Source of the DNA: Anaeromyxobacter diazotrophicus
GTDB taxonomy: Bacteria > Myxococcota > Myxococcia > Myxococcales > Anaeromyxobacteraceae
Length of the DNA stretch: 64,000 bases
Direction: 5' to 3'
NCBI RefSeq assembly: GCF_013340205.1
Contig: NZ_BJTG01000009.1
Location: forward strand, 235,685-299,684
The notes below the pieces were generated by a model. The model was not told where the DNA came from. It saw only the letters and a list, made by a program, of their open reading frames with translations, and did no database searches. A program made the translations under genes and the position numbers. Of the stretch, positions 18,932-27,367 are shown piece by piece; the stretch's first letter is position 1; each line of letters opens with the position of its first letter.

Positions 18932-19869
18932 GGGGGACTCCGGTGCGCCGCCCCGCGGCGCGAGGCCCGCTGCGTCCACGCGAGGGCCTTCTTCGCGAGG
19001 AGCGTCACCAGGGCCAGCAGGAAGAGGAGCGACGCGACCGCGAAGGCTGCCTGGAACGCGTACTGGTCGTACAGGATCTCGACGTGCAGGGGGAGCGTGT
19101 TGGTCTCGCCGCGGATGTGGCCGGAGACGACCGACACCGCCCCGAACTCGCCCATCGCCCGCGCGTTGCAGAGGATCACCCCGTAGAGGAGGCTCCACTT
19201 CACGTTGGGGAGGGTGACGCGGCTGAAGATCTGCCAGCCGCTCGCGCCCAGCACCAGCGCCGCCTCCTCCTCCTCGGTGCCCTGCGCCTCCATGAACGGG
19301 ATGAGCTCGCGGGCGACGAAGGGGAAGGTCACGAACACCGTCGCGAGGACGATCCCGGGGACCGCGTACACGACCTTCACGCCGTGGTCCGCCAGCCAGG
19401 GGCCGAGCCAGCCGTGCGCCCCGAAGAGGAGGACCGTCACCATGCCCGAGATCACCGGCGAGACGCCGAACGGCAGGTCGATGAGCGCGACGAGCGCCCG
19501 CCGCCCCGGGTAGCGGAACCGCGTCACCGACCAGGCCGCGGCCACGCCGAAGGCGGCGTTGAGCGGGACGGCCACCGCCGCCACGAGCAAGGTCAGCCGG
19601 AGCGCCGCCCGCGCGTCGGGGTCGGCGACCGCCCTCCACCACAGCGCGACGCCCCCGCGGAGCGCCTCGACCAGCACCGCCGCCGACGGCACGGCCACCA
19701 GCGCGGCCAGGAAGAGGAGCGCCCCGGAGATGAGCGCCCATTTCACCTGCGGCGCGTCCTCGGCGGCGCCCGGCGGCCGCCGGCCGGCGGCGCGCGGCGC
19801 CGGCACGGCCGAAGCCGCGCCGGGGGCGGCGGCGGCCGCCGGCAGGAGGGAGCGGACCGCGCCGCTCAC
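18928..19869 (-). CDS. cysW: Sulfate ABC transporter permease CysW
   Basis: A 313-residue permease with about six membrane segments. The coupling helix (EAA loop) is [19 protein letters not shown], and [21 protein letters not shown] is typical of CysW. The GTG at 19869 shares bases with the cysT stop and adds an Ala/Pro-rich 35-residue N-terminal extension before the first helix ([16 protein letters not shown]). A later GTG at that helix would remove the extension, so the true start is not certain. Confidence 0.9.
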   Translation of the reverse strand: MSGAVRSLLPAAAAAPGAASAVPAPRAAGRRPPGAAEDAPQVKWALISGALLFLAALVAVPSAAVLVEALRGGVALWWRAVADPDARAALRLTLLVAAVAVPLNAAFGVAAAWSVTRFRYPGRRALVALIDLPFGVSPVISGMVTVLLFGAHGWLGPWLADHGVKVVYAVPGIVLATVFVTFPFVARELIPFMEAQGTEEEEAALVLGASGWQIFSRVTLPNVKWSLLYGVILCNARAMGEFGAVSVVSGHIRGETNTLPLHVEILYDQYAFQAAFAVASLLFLLALVTLLAKKALAWTQRASRRGAAHRSPP

Positions 19870-20714
19870 GCGAGCCCCACGCGCGAGCGGGTCCAGGCCT
19901 GCAGCCGGTGGATGAGGAGCAGGAGGAGGAACGAGGTCACGAGGAGCACGTTGGCGATCGCCGCCGCCCCCGCGTAATCGTACGCCTCGAGGCGCGTCAT
20001 GATGAGCAGCGGCGCGATCTCGGTGCGCAGCGGCATGTTCCCGGAGATGAAGACGACGGAGCCGTACTCGCCCAGGCCGCGCGCGAAGGCGAGCGCGAAG
20101 CCGGTGACCGCGGCCGGGGCGACGGCGGGCAGGATCACGCGCCGGAACGTCTGCCAGCGCCCGGCGCCGAGCGTCGCCGCCGCCTCCTCCAGCTCCGGGT
20201 CGAGGTCCTCCAGCACGGGCTGCACGGTGCGGATGACGAACGGCAGCCCGATGAAGGTGAGCGCGATGGCGACGCCGAGCGGGCTGAAGGCGGCCTTCAG
20301 GCCGAGCGGCTCGAGCCACCGCCCGAGCCAGCCGTTCCGCGAGTACACGGCTGTGAGCGCGATCCCGCTCACCGCCGTCGGCAGCGCGAACGGGAGGTCG
20401 ACCAGCGCGTCGACGAGCGAGCGCCCCGGGAACGCGTAGCGCGCCAGCACCCAGGCCACGAGCACGCCGCCCACGACGTTCACGCCGGCCGCGGCCAGCG
20501 AGGCGCCGAACGAGAGCCGGTAGGAGGCCAGCGCCCGCGGCGAGGCGATGACCGGCCACAGCTCGCGCCAGGAGAGCGCGCTCTGGCGGAGCGCCAGCGT
20601 CGAGAGCGGCACCAGCACCACCAGGCCCAGGTAGAGGACGGTGAGCCCCGTCGAGAGCCCGAAGCCGGGGAGCACGCCGCCGACCCGCGGGCGCCGCGCG
20701 CGCCTCGCCGTCAT
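19866..20714 (-). CDS. cysT: Sulfate ABC transporter permease CysT (CysU)
   Basis: A 282-residue permease with six hydrophobic segments. The coupling loop is [39 protein letters not shown] is typical of CysT. The ATG ([13 protein letters not shown]) overlaps the cysH stop, and the stop overlaps cysW. It forms the membrane channel with CysW. Confidence 0.92.
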   Translation of the reverse strand: MTARRARRPRVGGVLPGFGLSTGLTVLYLGLVVLVPLSTLALRQSALSWRELWPVIASPRALASYRLSFGASLAAAGVNVVGGVLVAWVLARYAFPGRSLVDALVDLPFALPTAVSGIALTAVYSRNGWLGRWLEPLGLKAAFSPLGVAIALTFIGLPFVIRTVQPVLEDLDPELEEAAATLGAGRWQTFRRVILPAVAPAAVTGFALAFARGLGEYGSVVFISGNMPLRTEIAPLLIMTRLEAYDYAGAAAIANVLLVTSFLLLLLIHRLQAWTRSRVGLA

Positions 20715-21421
20715 GGCCCGGGCCGCTTCGCGAAGCGGTCCACGTGGAGCCCGCACTCGGTCTTCTCCCGGCCCCGCCAGCGCCCCGCGCGCGGGTCCTC
20801 GCCCGGGGCGACCGGCGAGGTGCAGGGGGCGCAGCCGATGCTGAGGTACCCCTGCTCGTGCAGCGGGTTCGTCGGCACGGATCGGCGCCGCACGCGCTCC
20901 CAGACCTCGGCCTGGGTCCAGGCGGCGAGCGGGTTCACCTTCACGAGCCCGAAGCGCCCGTCCCACTCCACCACCTGCGCCCGGGCGCGCTCGGGGGTCT
21001 GCTCGCGCCGGATCCCCGTGACCCAGGCGCCGAGGCCCGCCAGCGCCTCGCGCAGCGGGAGCACCTTGCGCGCGTGGCAGCAGGCGTCGGGGTCCACCCG
21101 CCACGGCGGCGCCGCCGCGGGGTCGGCCGGCGCCGCGCCCGCGGACCTGCCCTCGACGGCGATCCCGTAGCGCGCCTCGAGCGCCCTCCAGAGCGCGTAG
21201 GTCTCCGGGAACAGGTAGCCCGTGTCGAGCGTGAAGACGCGGACGAGGAGGCGCGCGCGCGCGATCGCGTCGACGAGCAGGCAGTCCTCCGGGCCGAAGC
21301 TGCAGGCGAGCGCGGTCGCGCCCGGGAAGCGCTCCGCGGCGGCGGCCAGGATCGCCTCCGGCGGCTGCCCCTCCAGAGCGCGCGCGAGCTCGGCGAGCCC
21401 CGCCAGGTCGGGCGCGCTCAC
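20711..21421 (-). CDS. cysH: APS reductase, [4Fe-4S] type
   Basis: A 236-residue reductase of the CysH family. The catalytic cysteine is in the C-terminal ECGLH. Two cysteine pairs, CC in DACCHARK and CxxC in GCAPCTSP, form the [4Fe-4S] site that marks adenylylsulfate (APS) reductases; PAPS-specific CysH lacks them. It should therefore reduce APS made by CysDN directly to sulfite, with no CysC step. The GTG at 21421 overlaps the cysN stop. No sulfite reductase gene lies in this operon. Confidence 0.92.
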   Translation of the reverse strand: MSAPDLAGLAELARALEGQPPEAILAAAAERFPGATALACSFGPEDCLLVDAIARARLLVRVFTLDTGYLFPETYALWRALEARYGIAVEGRSAGAAPADPAAAPPWRVDPDACCHARKVLPLREALAGLGAWVTGIRREQTPERARAQVVEWDGRFGLVKVNPLAAWTQAEVWERVRRRSVPTNPLHEQGYLSIGCAPCTSPVAPGEDPRAGRWRGREKTECGLHVDRFAKRPGP

Positions 21422-22695
21422 AGGATCATCCCCGCGCCGACGGTGTCGTTGGTCGCCTCGTCCACCACGATGAAGGCCCCGGTGGCGCGGTTCTCGGCGT
21501 AGCGGTCGGCGGCGATGGGGTGGGCGAGCTTCAGCCGCACCCGCCCGATGTCGTTCGCGCCGAGGGTGCGGGCCTCCACCTGCCGCAGCGCCACGAGGTC
21601 GACCCGCGACGCGACCTCCACGAACTGGCCCAGCGTCTCCCGGGTGGTGTGCCGGACGACGTAGCGCCGCGCGGTCGAGAGCGCCCGCTCCGAGAGCCAG
21701 CAGACCACCGCCTCGACGGTGCGGCTCACCGGCGGCCCCTCGCCCGCGCCGGCCAGCAGGTCGCCGCGCGAGACGTCGACGTGGTCGTGCAGCACGAGCG
21801 TCACCGACTGGCCGCTCACCGCCCGCTCCAGCCGCGCCTCGCCCAGCCAGATCTCCTTCACGCGCGACCGGCGCCCCGAGGGCAGGACCTCGACGGCGTC
21901 CCCGGCGGCGATCTCGCCCGACTCGACCCGGCCGGCGAAGCCGCGGAAGTCGTGGTGCGCGACGCCGTGGGGCCGGCAGACCCACTGCACCGGGAAGCGG
22001 AAGCGCTGCCGGCGCCCGGCGTTCGCGGCCGGCGCGGCCTCGAGCAGCTCGAGCAACGTCGGGCCGCGGTACCAGCCCAGGTTCGGGCCCCGCTCCACCA
22101 CCCCATCGCCGGCCAGCGCCGAGATGGGGAGGAAGCGGACGTCCTCGATCCCGAGCCCGTCGGCGAAGGCGCGGTACTCGGCCACGATGGCCTCGAACCG
22201 CTCGCGCGACCAGCCGACGAGGTCCATCTTGTTCACCGCCACGACGAGCTGACCGATCCCGACCCGGTGGGCGATGTACGAGTGCCGCAGCGTCTGGGTG
22301 AGCACGCCCTTGCGCGCGTCGACCAGGATGATCGCCAGGTCGGCGGTGGAGGCCGCCGTCACCATGTTCCGCGTGTACTGCTCGTGCCCGGGGGCGTCGG
22401 CGATGATGTACTTGCGGGTGCCGGTGGAGAAGTAGCGGTAGGCGACGTCGATGGTGATGCCCTGCTCGCGCTCCGCCTGCAGGCCGTCGGTGAGCAGGGA
22501 CAGGTCCACCGCCTCCAGCCCGCGGCGGCGCGAGGTGCGCTCCAGGGCCTGGAGGGCGTCCGCCAGGATCGACCTCGTGTCGAGGAGGAGCCGCCCGATG
22601 AGCGTGCTCTTCCCGTCGTCCACGCTGCCGCAGGTGAGGAACCGCAGGAGCCCGCCTCCGGCGGGCAGCTCGGCGCGCTGCAGGGCGGCGGTCAT
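21418..22695 (-). CDS. cysN: Sulfate adenylyltransferase GTPase subunit
   Basis: A 425-residue EF-Tu-like GTPase with P-loop GSVDDGKST, DAPGHEQYTRN (G3) and NKMD (G4). With CysD it makes APS from ATP and sulfate at the cost of GTP. There is no C-terminal CysC (APS kinase) domain: the protein ends after the beta-barrel domains (ATNDTVGAGMIL). This agrees with an APS-reducing pathway. It starts directly after the cysD stop. Confidence 0.95.
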   Translation of the reverse strand: MTAALQRAELPAGGGLLRFLTCGSVDDGKSTLIGRLLLDTRSILADALQALERTSRRRGLEAVDLSLLTDGLQAEREQGITIDVAYRYFSTGTRKYIIADAPGHEQYTRNMVTAASTADLAIILVDARKGVLTQTLRHSYIAHRVGIGQLVVAVNKMDLVGWSRERFEAIVAEYRAFADGLGIEDVRFLPISALAGDGVVERGPNLGWYRGPTLLELLEAAPAANAGRRQRFRFPVQWVCRPHGVAHHDFRGFAGRVESGEIAAGDAVEVLPSGRRSRVKEIWLGEARLERAVSGQSVTLVLHDHVDVSRGDLLAGAGEGPPVSRTVEAVVCWLSERALSTARRYVVRHTTRETLGQFVEVASRVDLVALRQVEARTLGANDIGRVRLKLAHPIAADRYAENRATGAFIVVDEATNDTVGAGMIL

Positions 22696-23610
22696 CTAGA
22701 AGTACCCCTCCTTCTTGCGCTGCTCCATCGAGGCGTCGGACGTCTGGTCGTCGAGCCGGGTCGCGCCGCGCTCGGTCTGGGTGGCGGCGGCGGTCTCGGC
22801 CACGATCTCCTCGAGGGTCGCGGCCGCCGACTCGACCGGCGCGGTGCAGGTGATGTCCCCGACCGTGCGGAACCGGACCGAGCGCTCCTCGACGCGCTCG
22901 CCGGGGCGCGCCGGCGTGAGCGGGGTCACCGGGACGAGCGCGCCGCCGCGGCGGACCACCGGGCGGCGGTGCGCGAAGTAGATCGACGGCAGCTCCAGGC
23001 GCTCGCGCGCGATGTACTGCCACACGTCGAGCTCGGTCCAGTTCGAGATGGGGAAGGCGCGGATGTGCTCGCCGCGCCGGATGCGCGCGTTGTACAGGCT
23101 CCACAGCTCCGGCCGCTGGTGCTTCGGGTCCCACTGGCCCAGGTCGTCGCGGAAGGAGAAGACGCGCTCCTTCGCGCGCGCCTTCTCCTCGTCGCGCCGC
23201 GCGCCGCCGATGCACGCGTCGAAGCCGTGCTCGGCGATCGCGTCGAGGAGCGTGATCGACTGGTACTTGTTGCGCGACTCGAGCGGGTGGGCCAGCACCA
23301 CCTTGCCGGCGCCGATCGCGTCCTCCACCGAGCGCACGATGAGCCGCTCCCCGAGCTCCGCCGCGCGGCGATCGCGGAAGGCGATCACCTCGGGGTAGTT
23401 GTGCCCGGTGTCGACGTGGAGGAGCGGGAACGGGAAGCGCGCCGGCCGGAACGCCTTCTCGGCGAGCCGGAGCAGGCACACCGAGTCCTTGCCGCCCGAG
23501 AAGAGCAGGGCGGGCTGGGCGCACTGGCCGGCGACCTCGCGCAGGACGTGGATGGCCTCGGCCTCCAGCCAGTCGAGGTGGGTGAGCGCAGCGGCGGGGC
23601 GGGTGGACAC
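22696..23610 (-). CDS. cysD: Sulfate adenylyltransferase catalytic subunit
   Basis: A 304-residue PP-loop ATP sulfurylase subunit with LLFSGGKDSVCLLRL and the segments VDTGHNYPEVI and GGARRDEEKARAKERVFSFR. The C-terminus DASMEQRKKEGYF is the usual CysD ending. It starts with GTG, with GGAG about nine bases upstream. It is the first gene of the cysDNH-cysTWA operon and follows the double-operator promoter at 23637-23690. Confidence 0.95.
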   Translation of the reverse strand: MSTRPAAALTHLDWLEAEAIHVLREVAGQCAQPALLFSGGKDSVCLLRLAEKAFRPARFPFPLLHVDTGHNYPEVIAFRDRRAAELGERLIVRSVEDAIGAGKVVLAHPLESRNKYQSITLLDAIAEHGFDACIGGARRDEEKARAKERVFSFRDDLGQWDPKHQRPELWSLYNARIRRGEHIRAFPISNWTELDVWQYIARERLELPSIYFAHRRPVVRRGGALVPVTPLTPARPGERVEERSVRFRTVGDITCTAPVESAAATLEEIVAETAAATQTERGATRLDDQTSDASMEQRKKEGYF

Positions 23611-23636
23611 GCGGGGGCTCCGGAGGGGTGAGGAGG

Positions 23637-23690
23637 CGTCCGTGATAACGGACGTACGGCATCCTATATAACGGACGCCTCTCTCGTCAA
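23637..23690 (-). promoter_or_regulatory. cysD promoter with two tandem putative operators
   Basis: Read on the minus strand: -35 TTGACG (23690-23685), 16-bp spacer, -10 TATAGG (23668-23663). CGTCCGTTATATAGGATG (23677-23660) covers the -10 and equals the 18 bases upstream of sbp. A second site, CGTCCGTTATCACGGACG (23654-23637), is a near-perfect palindrome (7-bp arms, 4-bp centre) around the start of transcription. The sites are 23 bp apart, about two helical turns. Confidence 0.72.
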
Positions 23691-23718
23691 GCGGAGCCCC
23701 GGCGGCCGGGCGGGCGCG

Positions 23719-24597
23719 TCAGCGGCGGGCGCCGCGCCGGTCGAGGCAGGCCGTGAGGAAGCGCGCCACGGTCCGGACGCGCTCCGCGCTCCGCATCGCG
23801 CGCGGGTAGACGAGGAACAGGTCCCGGTGGAGGACGGGACCGGCGCCCAGGGGCCGGAGCTCGGGGTGATCGCCGAGGTAGTCCGGGAGGAGCCCCACCC
23901 CCGCGCCCGCCAGGAGCGCGGCCTGCAGGGCGAGCGTCGAGCGGACCCGGACGCGGACGCGCTGCTGCGGCGCGTTCGCCCGCAGCCACGCTCCCTCGGG
24001 CGAGCCCTCGAGCGACTCGTGCATCGCCACGAGCTCGTCCCCGGTCACCAGCGCGGCGCCCGGCTCGCGCGGCCGCGCCCGCAGGTACCGCGCCGAGGCG
24101 TAGGGCGCGAAGGGGACGCTGGCCAGCCGGCGCATGACGAGCTCCCGCTGGCGCGGGCGCACGAACCGCAGCGCCAGGTCGGCCTCCCGCCGCGACAGGT
24201 TCACCACCGCCGTCTCGGCCACCAGCAGGAGGTCGATCCCGGGGTGCTCGCGGGCGAAGGCCTCCAGCTGCGGCGCGATGACGGCCAGCCCCAGCCCCTC
24301 GGGCGCGGTCACCCGCACCGCCCCGCCCGGGCGCGCGTCCAGCCGATCGACGCCGCGGAGCGCCGCCAGCACCTCGCGGTCCACCTTCTCCGCGTCGAGG
24401 CGGAGGCGCTGGCCGGCCGCGGTCAGGGCGAGGCCACGCGGGCCCTTGTGCAGGAGCTCGACCCCGAGCCCCCGCGCCAGGGCGGCCACGCGGCGGGAGA
24501 CGGTCGGCTGCGACAGGCCCAGCGCGCGCGCCGCCGCGCTGGCGGAGCCGGCGCGCGCCACCGCCAGGAAGACGCGCAGGTCGTCCCAGGTCGTCAT
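23719..24597 (-). CDS. LysR-family transcriptional regulator
   Basis: A 292-residue LysR regulator. The winged helix-turn-helix is at the N-terminus (LRVFLAVARAGSASAAARAL, then LSQPTVSRRVAALARGLG) and a periplasmic-binding-like effector domain follows from about residue 90. I chose the start MTTWDDL at 24597; an in-frame ATG at 24609 gives four more residues. It is divergent from an MFS transporter and probably controls it through the inverted repeat at 24606-24620. Its 3' end lies upstream of the cys operon, but nothing ties it to sulfur control. Confidence 0.88.
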   Translation of the reverse strand: MTTWDDLRVFLAVARAGSASAAARALGLSQPTVSRRVAALARGLGVELLHKGPRGLALTAAGQRLRLDAEKVDREVLAALRGVDRLDARPGGAVRVTAPEGLGLAVIAPQLEAFAREHPGIDLLLVAETAVVNLSRREADLALRFVRPRQRELVMRRLASVPFAPYASARYLRARPREPGAALVTGDELVAMHESLEGSPEGAWLRANAPQQRVRVRVRSTLALQAALLAGAGVGLLPDYLGDHPELRPLGAGPVLHRDLFLVYPRAMRSAERVRTVARFLTACLDRRGARR

Positions 24598-24605
24598 GCA
24601 CGGAT

Positions 24606-24620
24606 GCATAGCACGTATGC
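24606..24620. promoter_or_regulatory. Candidate LysR operator, GCATA-N5-TATGC
   Basis: A perfect 5-bp inverted repeat with a 5-bp centre in the 95-bp gap between the divergent LysR and MFS genes, nine bases from the LysR start. Position and symmetry suit a LysR site; no binding data exist. Confidence 0.45.
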
Positions 24621-24692
24621 GCAGACGTGCGATGCCGGCGCGCCCCGGCTCGGGCAAGTTGCGGGGTGCCCCGGGCGGGCGAGGAGGCTTCG

Positions 24693-25970
24693 ATGGCGCG
24701 GCGCATCCACTACGGCTGGTTCGTGGTCGGCACCACCTTCGTCGTGCTGCTGGTCTCGGCCGCGATCCGCGCCACCCCCGGCGTCCTGATCGTCCCGCTC
24801 GAGCACGAGTTCGGGTGGGAGCGCGCGACCATCTCGCTCGCCATCTCGGTGAACCTCCTGCTCTACGGGCTCATGGGCCCGTTCTGCGCCGCCATCGCCG
24901 ACCGCATCGGCCTGCGGCGCACCATGGCGCTCGCGATGGGCCTGCTGGCGTCGGCCCTCCTCCTCGCCCCGCTCATGAGCCGCCCCTGGCACCTCGTCCT
25001 CCTGTGGGGGGTCCTGGTCGGCGCCGGGACCGGCATGGCGGCGATGGTCATCGGCACGGCGGTGGTCACGCGCTGGTTCACCCGCCACCGCGGCGTCGTC
25101 CTCGGCGCGCTGACGGCCAGCACCGCGACCGGGCAGCTCCTCTTCCTGCCGCTGCTGGCGCGGGTGGCGGAGGACGACGGCTGGCGGGCAGCGCTCCGCA
25201 TCGTGGCGGTGGCCGCCGCGGGCGCGGCGGTGATCGCGTTCGCCTTCGTCCGCGAGTCTCCCGCGGCGCTGGGGCTCCGCCCCTACGGCGCCGCCGACGG
25301 CGACCCGGTGGTGGGGCGCCGGCCCGGCAACCCGGCCGTGCTGGCGGTGCGGGTGCTCGCGCGCGCCGCCCGCTCCCGCGACTTCTGGCTGCTGGCCGGC
25401 ACCTTCTTCGTCTGCGGCGCCAGCACGAACGGGCTCATCGGCACCCACCTCATCCCGGCCTGCATGGACCACGGCATGCCCGAGGTCCGGGCGGCCGGCC
25501 TCCTCGCCACCATGGGGATCTTCGATCTGTTCGGGACCACCCTCTCCGGCTGGCTCACCGATCGCTGGGACAGCCGCCGCCTGCTCTTCGCGTACTACGG
25601 GCTGCGCGGGCTCTCCCTGGTCCTCCTGCCGGACGCGCTCGTGAACGCGGGCACCGAGCTGAACGTGTTCACGGTCTTCTACGGCCTCGACTGGATCGCG
25701 ACCGTGCCGCCCACGGTGCGCCTCGCCACCGACGCGTTCGGCGCCGAGGACGCGCCCATCGTGTTCGGCTGGGTCTTCGCCGCCCACCAGGTGGGCGCCG
25801 GGCTGGCCGCGCTCGGGGCAGGCATCGTCCGCACCCGGCTCGGCGACTACCACCACGCGTTCGTCGCCTCCGGGGTGATCTGCCTGGTGGCGGCGCTGCT
25901 GGCGCTGCTCGTCAACCGGCGCGGGGCCCGCGCGGTCGCGCCGGCGCTGGGGGTGCCGTCGGGCGCGTGA
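24693..25970 (+). CDS. MFS transporter, 12 transmembrane segments
   Basis: A 425-residue major facilitator protein. The loop after helix 2 has the MFS signature region (IADRIGLRRTMAL) and the second half repeats it (LTDRWDSRRLLFAYYGLRG). The N-terminus HYGWFVVGTTFVVLLVSA resembles monocarboxylate/oxalate-formate type carriers. The ATG at 24693 has GAGGAGG six bases upstream. The substrate is unknown. It is divergent from the LysR regulator. Confidence 0.88.
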   Translation: MARRIHYGWFVVGTTFVVLLVSAAIRATPGVLIVPLEHEFGWERATISLAISVNLLLYGLMGPFCAAIADRIGLRRTMALAMGLLASALLLAPLMSRPWHLVLLWGVLVGAGTGMAAMVIGTAVVTRWFTRHRGVVLGALTASTATGQLLFLPLLARVAEDDGWRAALRIVAVAAAGAAVIAFAFVRESPAALGLRPYGAADGDPVVGRRPGNPAVLAVRVLARAARSRDFWLLAGTFFVCGASTNGLIGTHLIPACMDHGMPEVRAAGLLATMGIFDLFGTTLSGWLTDRWDSRRLLFAYYGLRGLSLVLLPDALVNAGTELNVFTVFYGLDWIATVPPTVRLATDAFGAEDAPIVFGWVFAAHQVGAGLAALGAGIVRTRLGDYHHAFVASGVICLVAALLALLVNRRGARAVAPALGVPSGA

Positions 25971-25989
25971 CGGCGCCGGCGCGGCGGCG

Positions 25990-26790
25990 CTACTTCTCGG
26001 GCTGGAAGATGAGCGGGAGCCCGGACTTCGCGCTCCCCACCACGACGATCTTGGCGTTCTGGCTCGAGGCCAGCCGCTCGGTCGCCTCGATGCCCTTGTA
26101 GGCGAGGAAGTCGGCGGTGAGGCCCTGCCGCACGATGTTCTGGTACTTGGCGATGCCCTCGGCCTCGATCTGCTTGCGCTGCGCCTCCTGGCGCTCCTTG
26201 TCGAGCGTGAAGCGCATCTTCTGGGAGCGCTGCTCCTCGGCGAGCTTGTCGGCGATCGCGACCTTGATCGCCTCCGGCAGCTCGACGTCGCGGATGAGGA
26301 TCGCCTCCACGATGACGTGCTTGCCGGCCAGCGCCTTCTGGACCTCCTCGAAGATCTGCCGCTCGATCTCCTCGCGCTTCGTCGAGTAGATCTCCTCCGG
26401 GCTGTACCGGCCGAACACCTTGCGCGCCTCGGACCGCACCACCGGCGCGATCAGGATCTCGGCGTAGGCCTGCCCGATCTGCGTCTGCAGCTCGAACAGC
26501 TCGTCCGCCTTGGGCCGGAAGCGCACGCTCGCGTCGACGCGGAGCGCGAGCCCGTTGTTGGAGAGGACCGAGAGCGACTCCTTGAACTCGTGCACGCGCA
26601 GGTCGTAGGCGATGACGCTGTTCCAGAGCGGCATCACGTGCATGCCCTCGCCGAGCACGGTCCGGCTGGTGCCCTTGCCCAGGCTCTCGAAGACGATCCC
26701 CGAGTGCCCCGAATCCACCACCGGGCAGTGGCAGCCGTCGAGGAACGGGGTGGCGAGGAGGCCGGCGTAGAAGAGGGTGCGGAGGCGCAT
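25990..26790 (-). CDS. Prohibitin/SPFH-domain lipoprotein
   Basis: A 266-residue protein with a short lipobox signal (TPFLDGC, Cys20) and an SPFH/prohibitin core (about 35-200: VRFRPKADELFELQTQIGQAY, EIYSTKREEIERQIFEEVQ). A charged helical stretch (TLDKERQEAQRKQIEAEGIAK) and a C-terminal prohibitin-like end follow. Such proteins oligomerise on membranes and affect protease or microdomain function. A lipid-anchored rather than transmembrane N-terminus is somewhat unusual. Confidence 0.82.
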   Translation of the reverse strand: MRLRTLFYAGLLATPFLDGCHCPVVDSGHSGIVFESLGKGTSRTVLGEGMHVMPLWNSVIAYDLRVHEFKESLSVLSNNGLALRVDASVRFRPKADELFELQTQIGQAYAEILIAPVVRSEARKVFGRYSPEEIYSTKREEIERQIFEEVQKALAGKHVIVEAILIRDVELPEAIKVAIADKLAEEQRSQKMRFTLDKERQEAQRKQIEAEGIAKYQNIVRQGLTADFLAYKGIEATERLASSQNAKIVVVGSAKSGLPLIFQPEK

Positions 26791-26936
26791 GGGGTCCCTG
26801 CTCGGTGGGAGGCGGCGCCGAGTGTACGCCCATCGCGCCCCGCGCCGCCGCCCATCGCGCCGCCCCGGGCCGCGGCCGGCGCCGGCCAGGAGAAGCGCTC
26901 CTTCTTGACGACGGTCAAAGACAGCCTCGCACCATT

Positions 26937-26955
26937 GTTGATATTGAAAATCAAC
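26937..26955. promoter_or_regulatory. Fur-like box upstream of bfd
   Basis: GTTGATATTGAAAATCAAC is an AT-rich inverted repeat (GTTGAT/ATCAAC, 7-bp centre) in otherwise GC-rich DNA. It lies 48 bp before the bacterioferritin-associated ferredoxin gene. It resembles Fur boxes, and bfd is a classic iron-starvation gene. Confidence 0.6.
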
Positions 26956-27003
26956 TTCACTTTCACCTCGCGCGCCGCGCCGGCGCGAGGGCCCGGAGGC
27001 CCC

Positions 27004-27213
27004 ATGATCGTCTGCTCCTGCCACGCCGTGTCCGACCAGGCGCTCCGCGCCGCGGCGGCCGGTGGCCTCTCGCACCGCGAGGTCGTCGCGGCGACGCGGG
27101 CCGGGACCGACTGCGGCCACTGCGCCGAGGCGGTGGCCCGCATCGTCCAGGACCAGGGCCCCTGCCGCGGCGCGAACGCCTGCCCCGGCTGCCCCCGCCG
27201 CGCCAGCGCCTAG
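27004..27213 (+). CDS. bfd: Bacterioferritin-associated ferredoxin (BFD-like [2Fe-2S])
   Basis: A 69-residue BFD-type [2Fe-2S] protein: CSC at residues 4-6 and DCGHC near residue 40. The sequence between (HAVSDQALRAAAAGGLSHREV) is typical of Bfd. Bfd reduces and releases iron stored in bacterioferritin. A GGAGG lies five bases before the ATG. A Fur-like box upstream agrees with iron control. The C-terminal tail has extra cysteines (CRGANACPGCPRR) that are not part of the usual Bfd core. Confidence 0.88.
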   Translation: MIVCSCHAVSDQALRAAAAGGLSHREVVAATRAGTDCGHCAEAVARIVQDQGPCRGANACPGCPRRASA

Positions 27214-27328
27214 CCCCGATGACCGGCCACGACCGCGCCACCTCGCGCAGCTGAACGGACGACCCGACGACGCCCCCCGAGGGCGACCACGACCCCTGAG
27301 GCCCGCGGTCGAAGGACCCAGCGCCCAC

Positions 27329-27350
27329 GGCGCGAGCCATCGCTCGCGCC
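27329..27350 (+). other. Perfect 9-bp hairpin ahead of the porin gene
   Basis: GGCGCGAGC-CATC-GCTCGCGCC lies 18 bp before the porin ATG. It has no T-tract, so it may be a leader structure or the end of the bfd transcript rather than a normal intrinsic terminator. Confidence 0.4.
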
Positions 27351-27367
27351 TCGCACACCGGAGCGCC

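Noticed and set aside
23719..24597. LysR gene as the regulator (CysB-like) of the cys operon
   Set aside because: The cys operators are compact 5-8-5 palindromes over the -10, without LysR-type T-N11-A geometry or an activating position. The LysR gene has its own inverted repeat facing the MFS gene.
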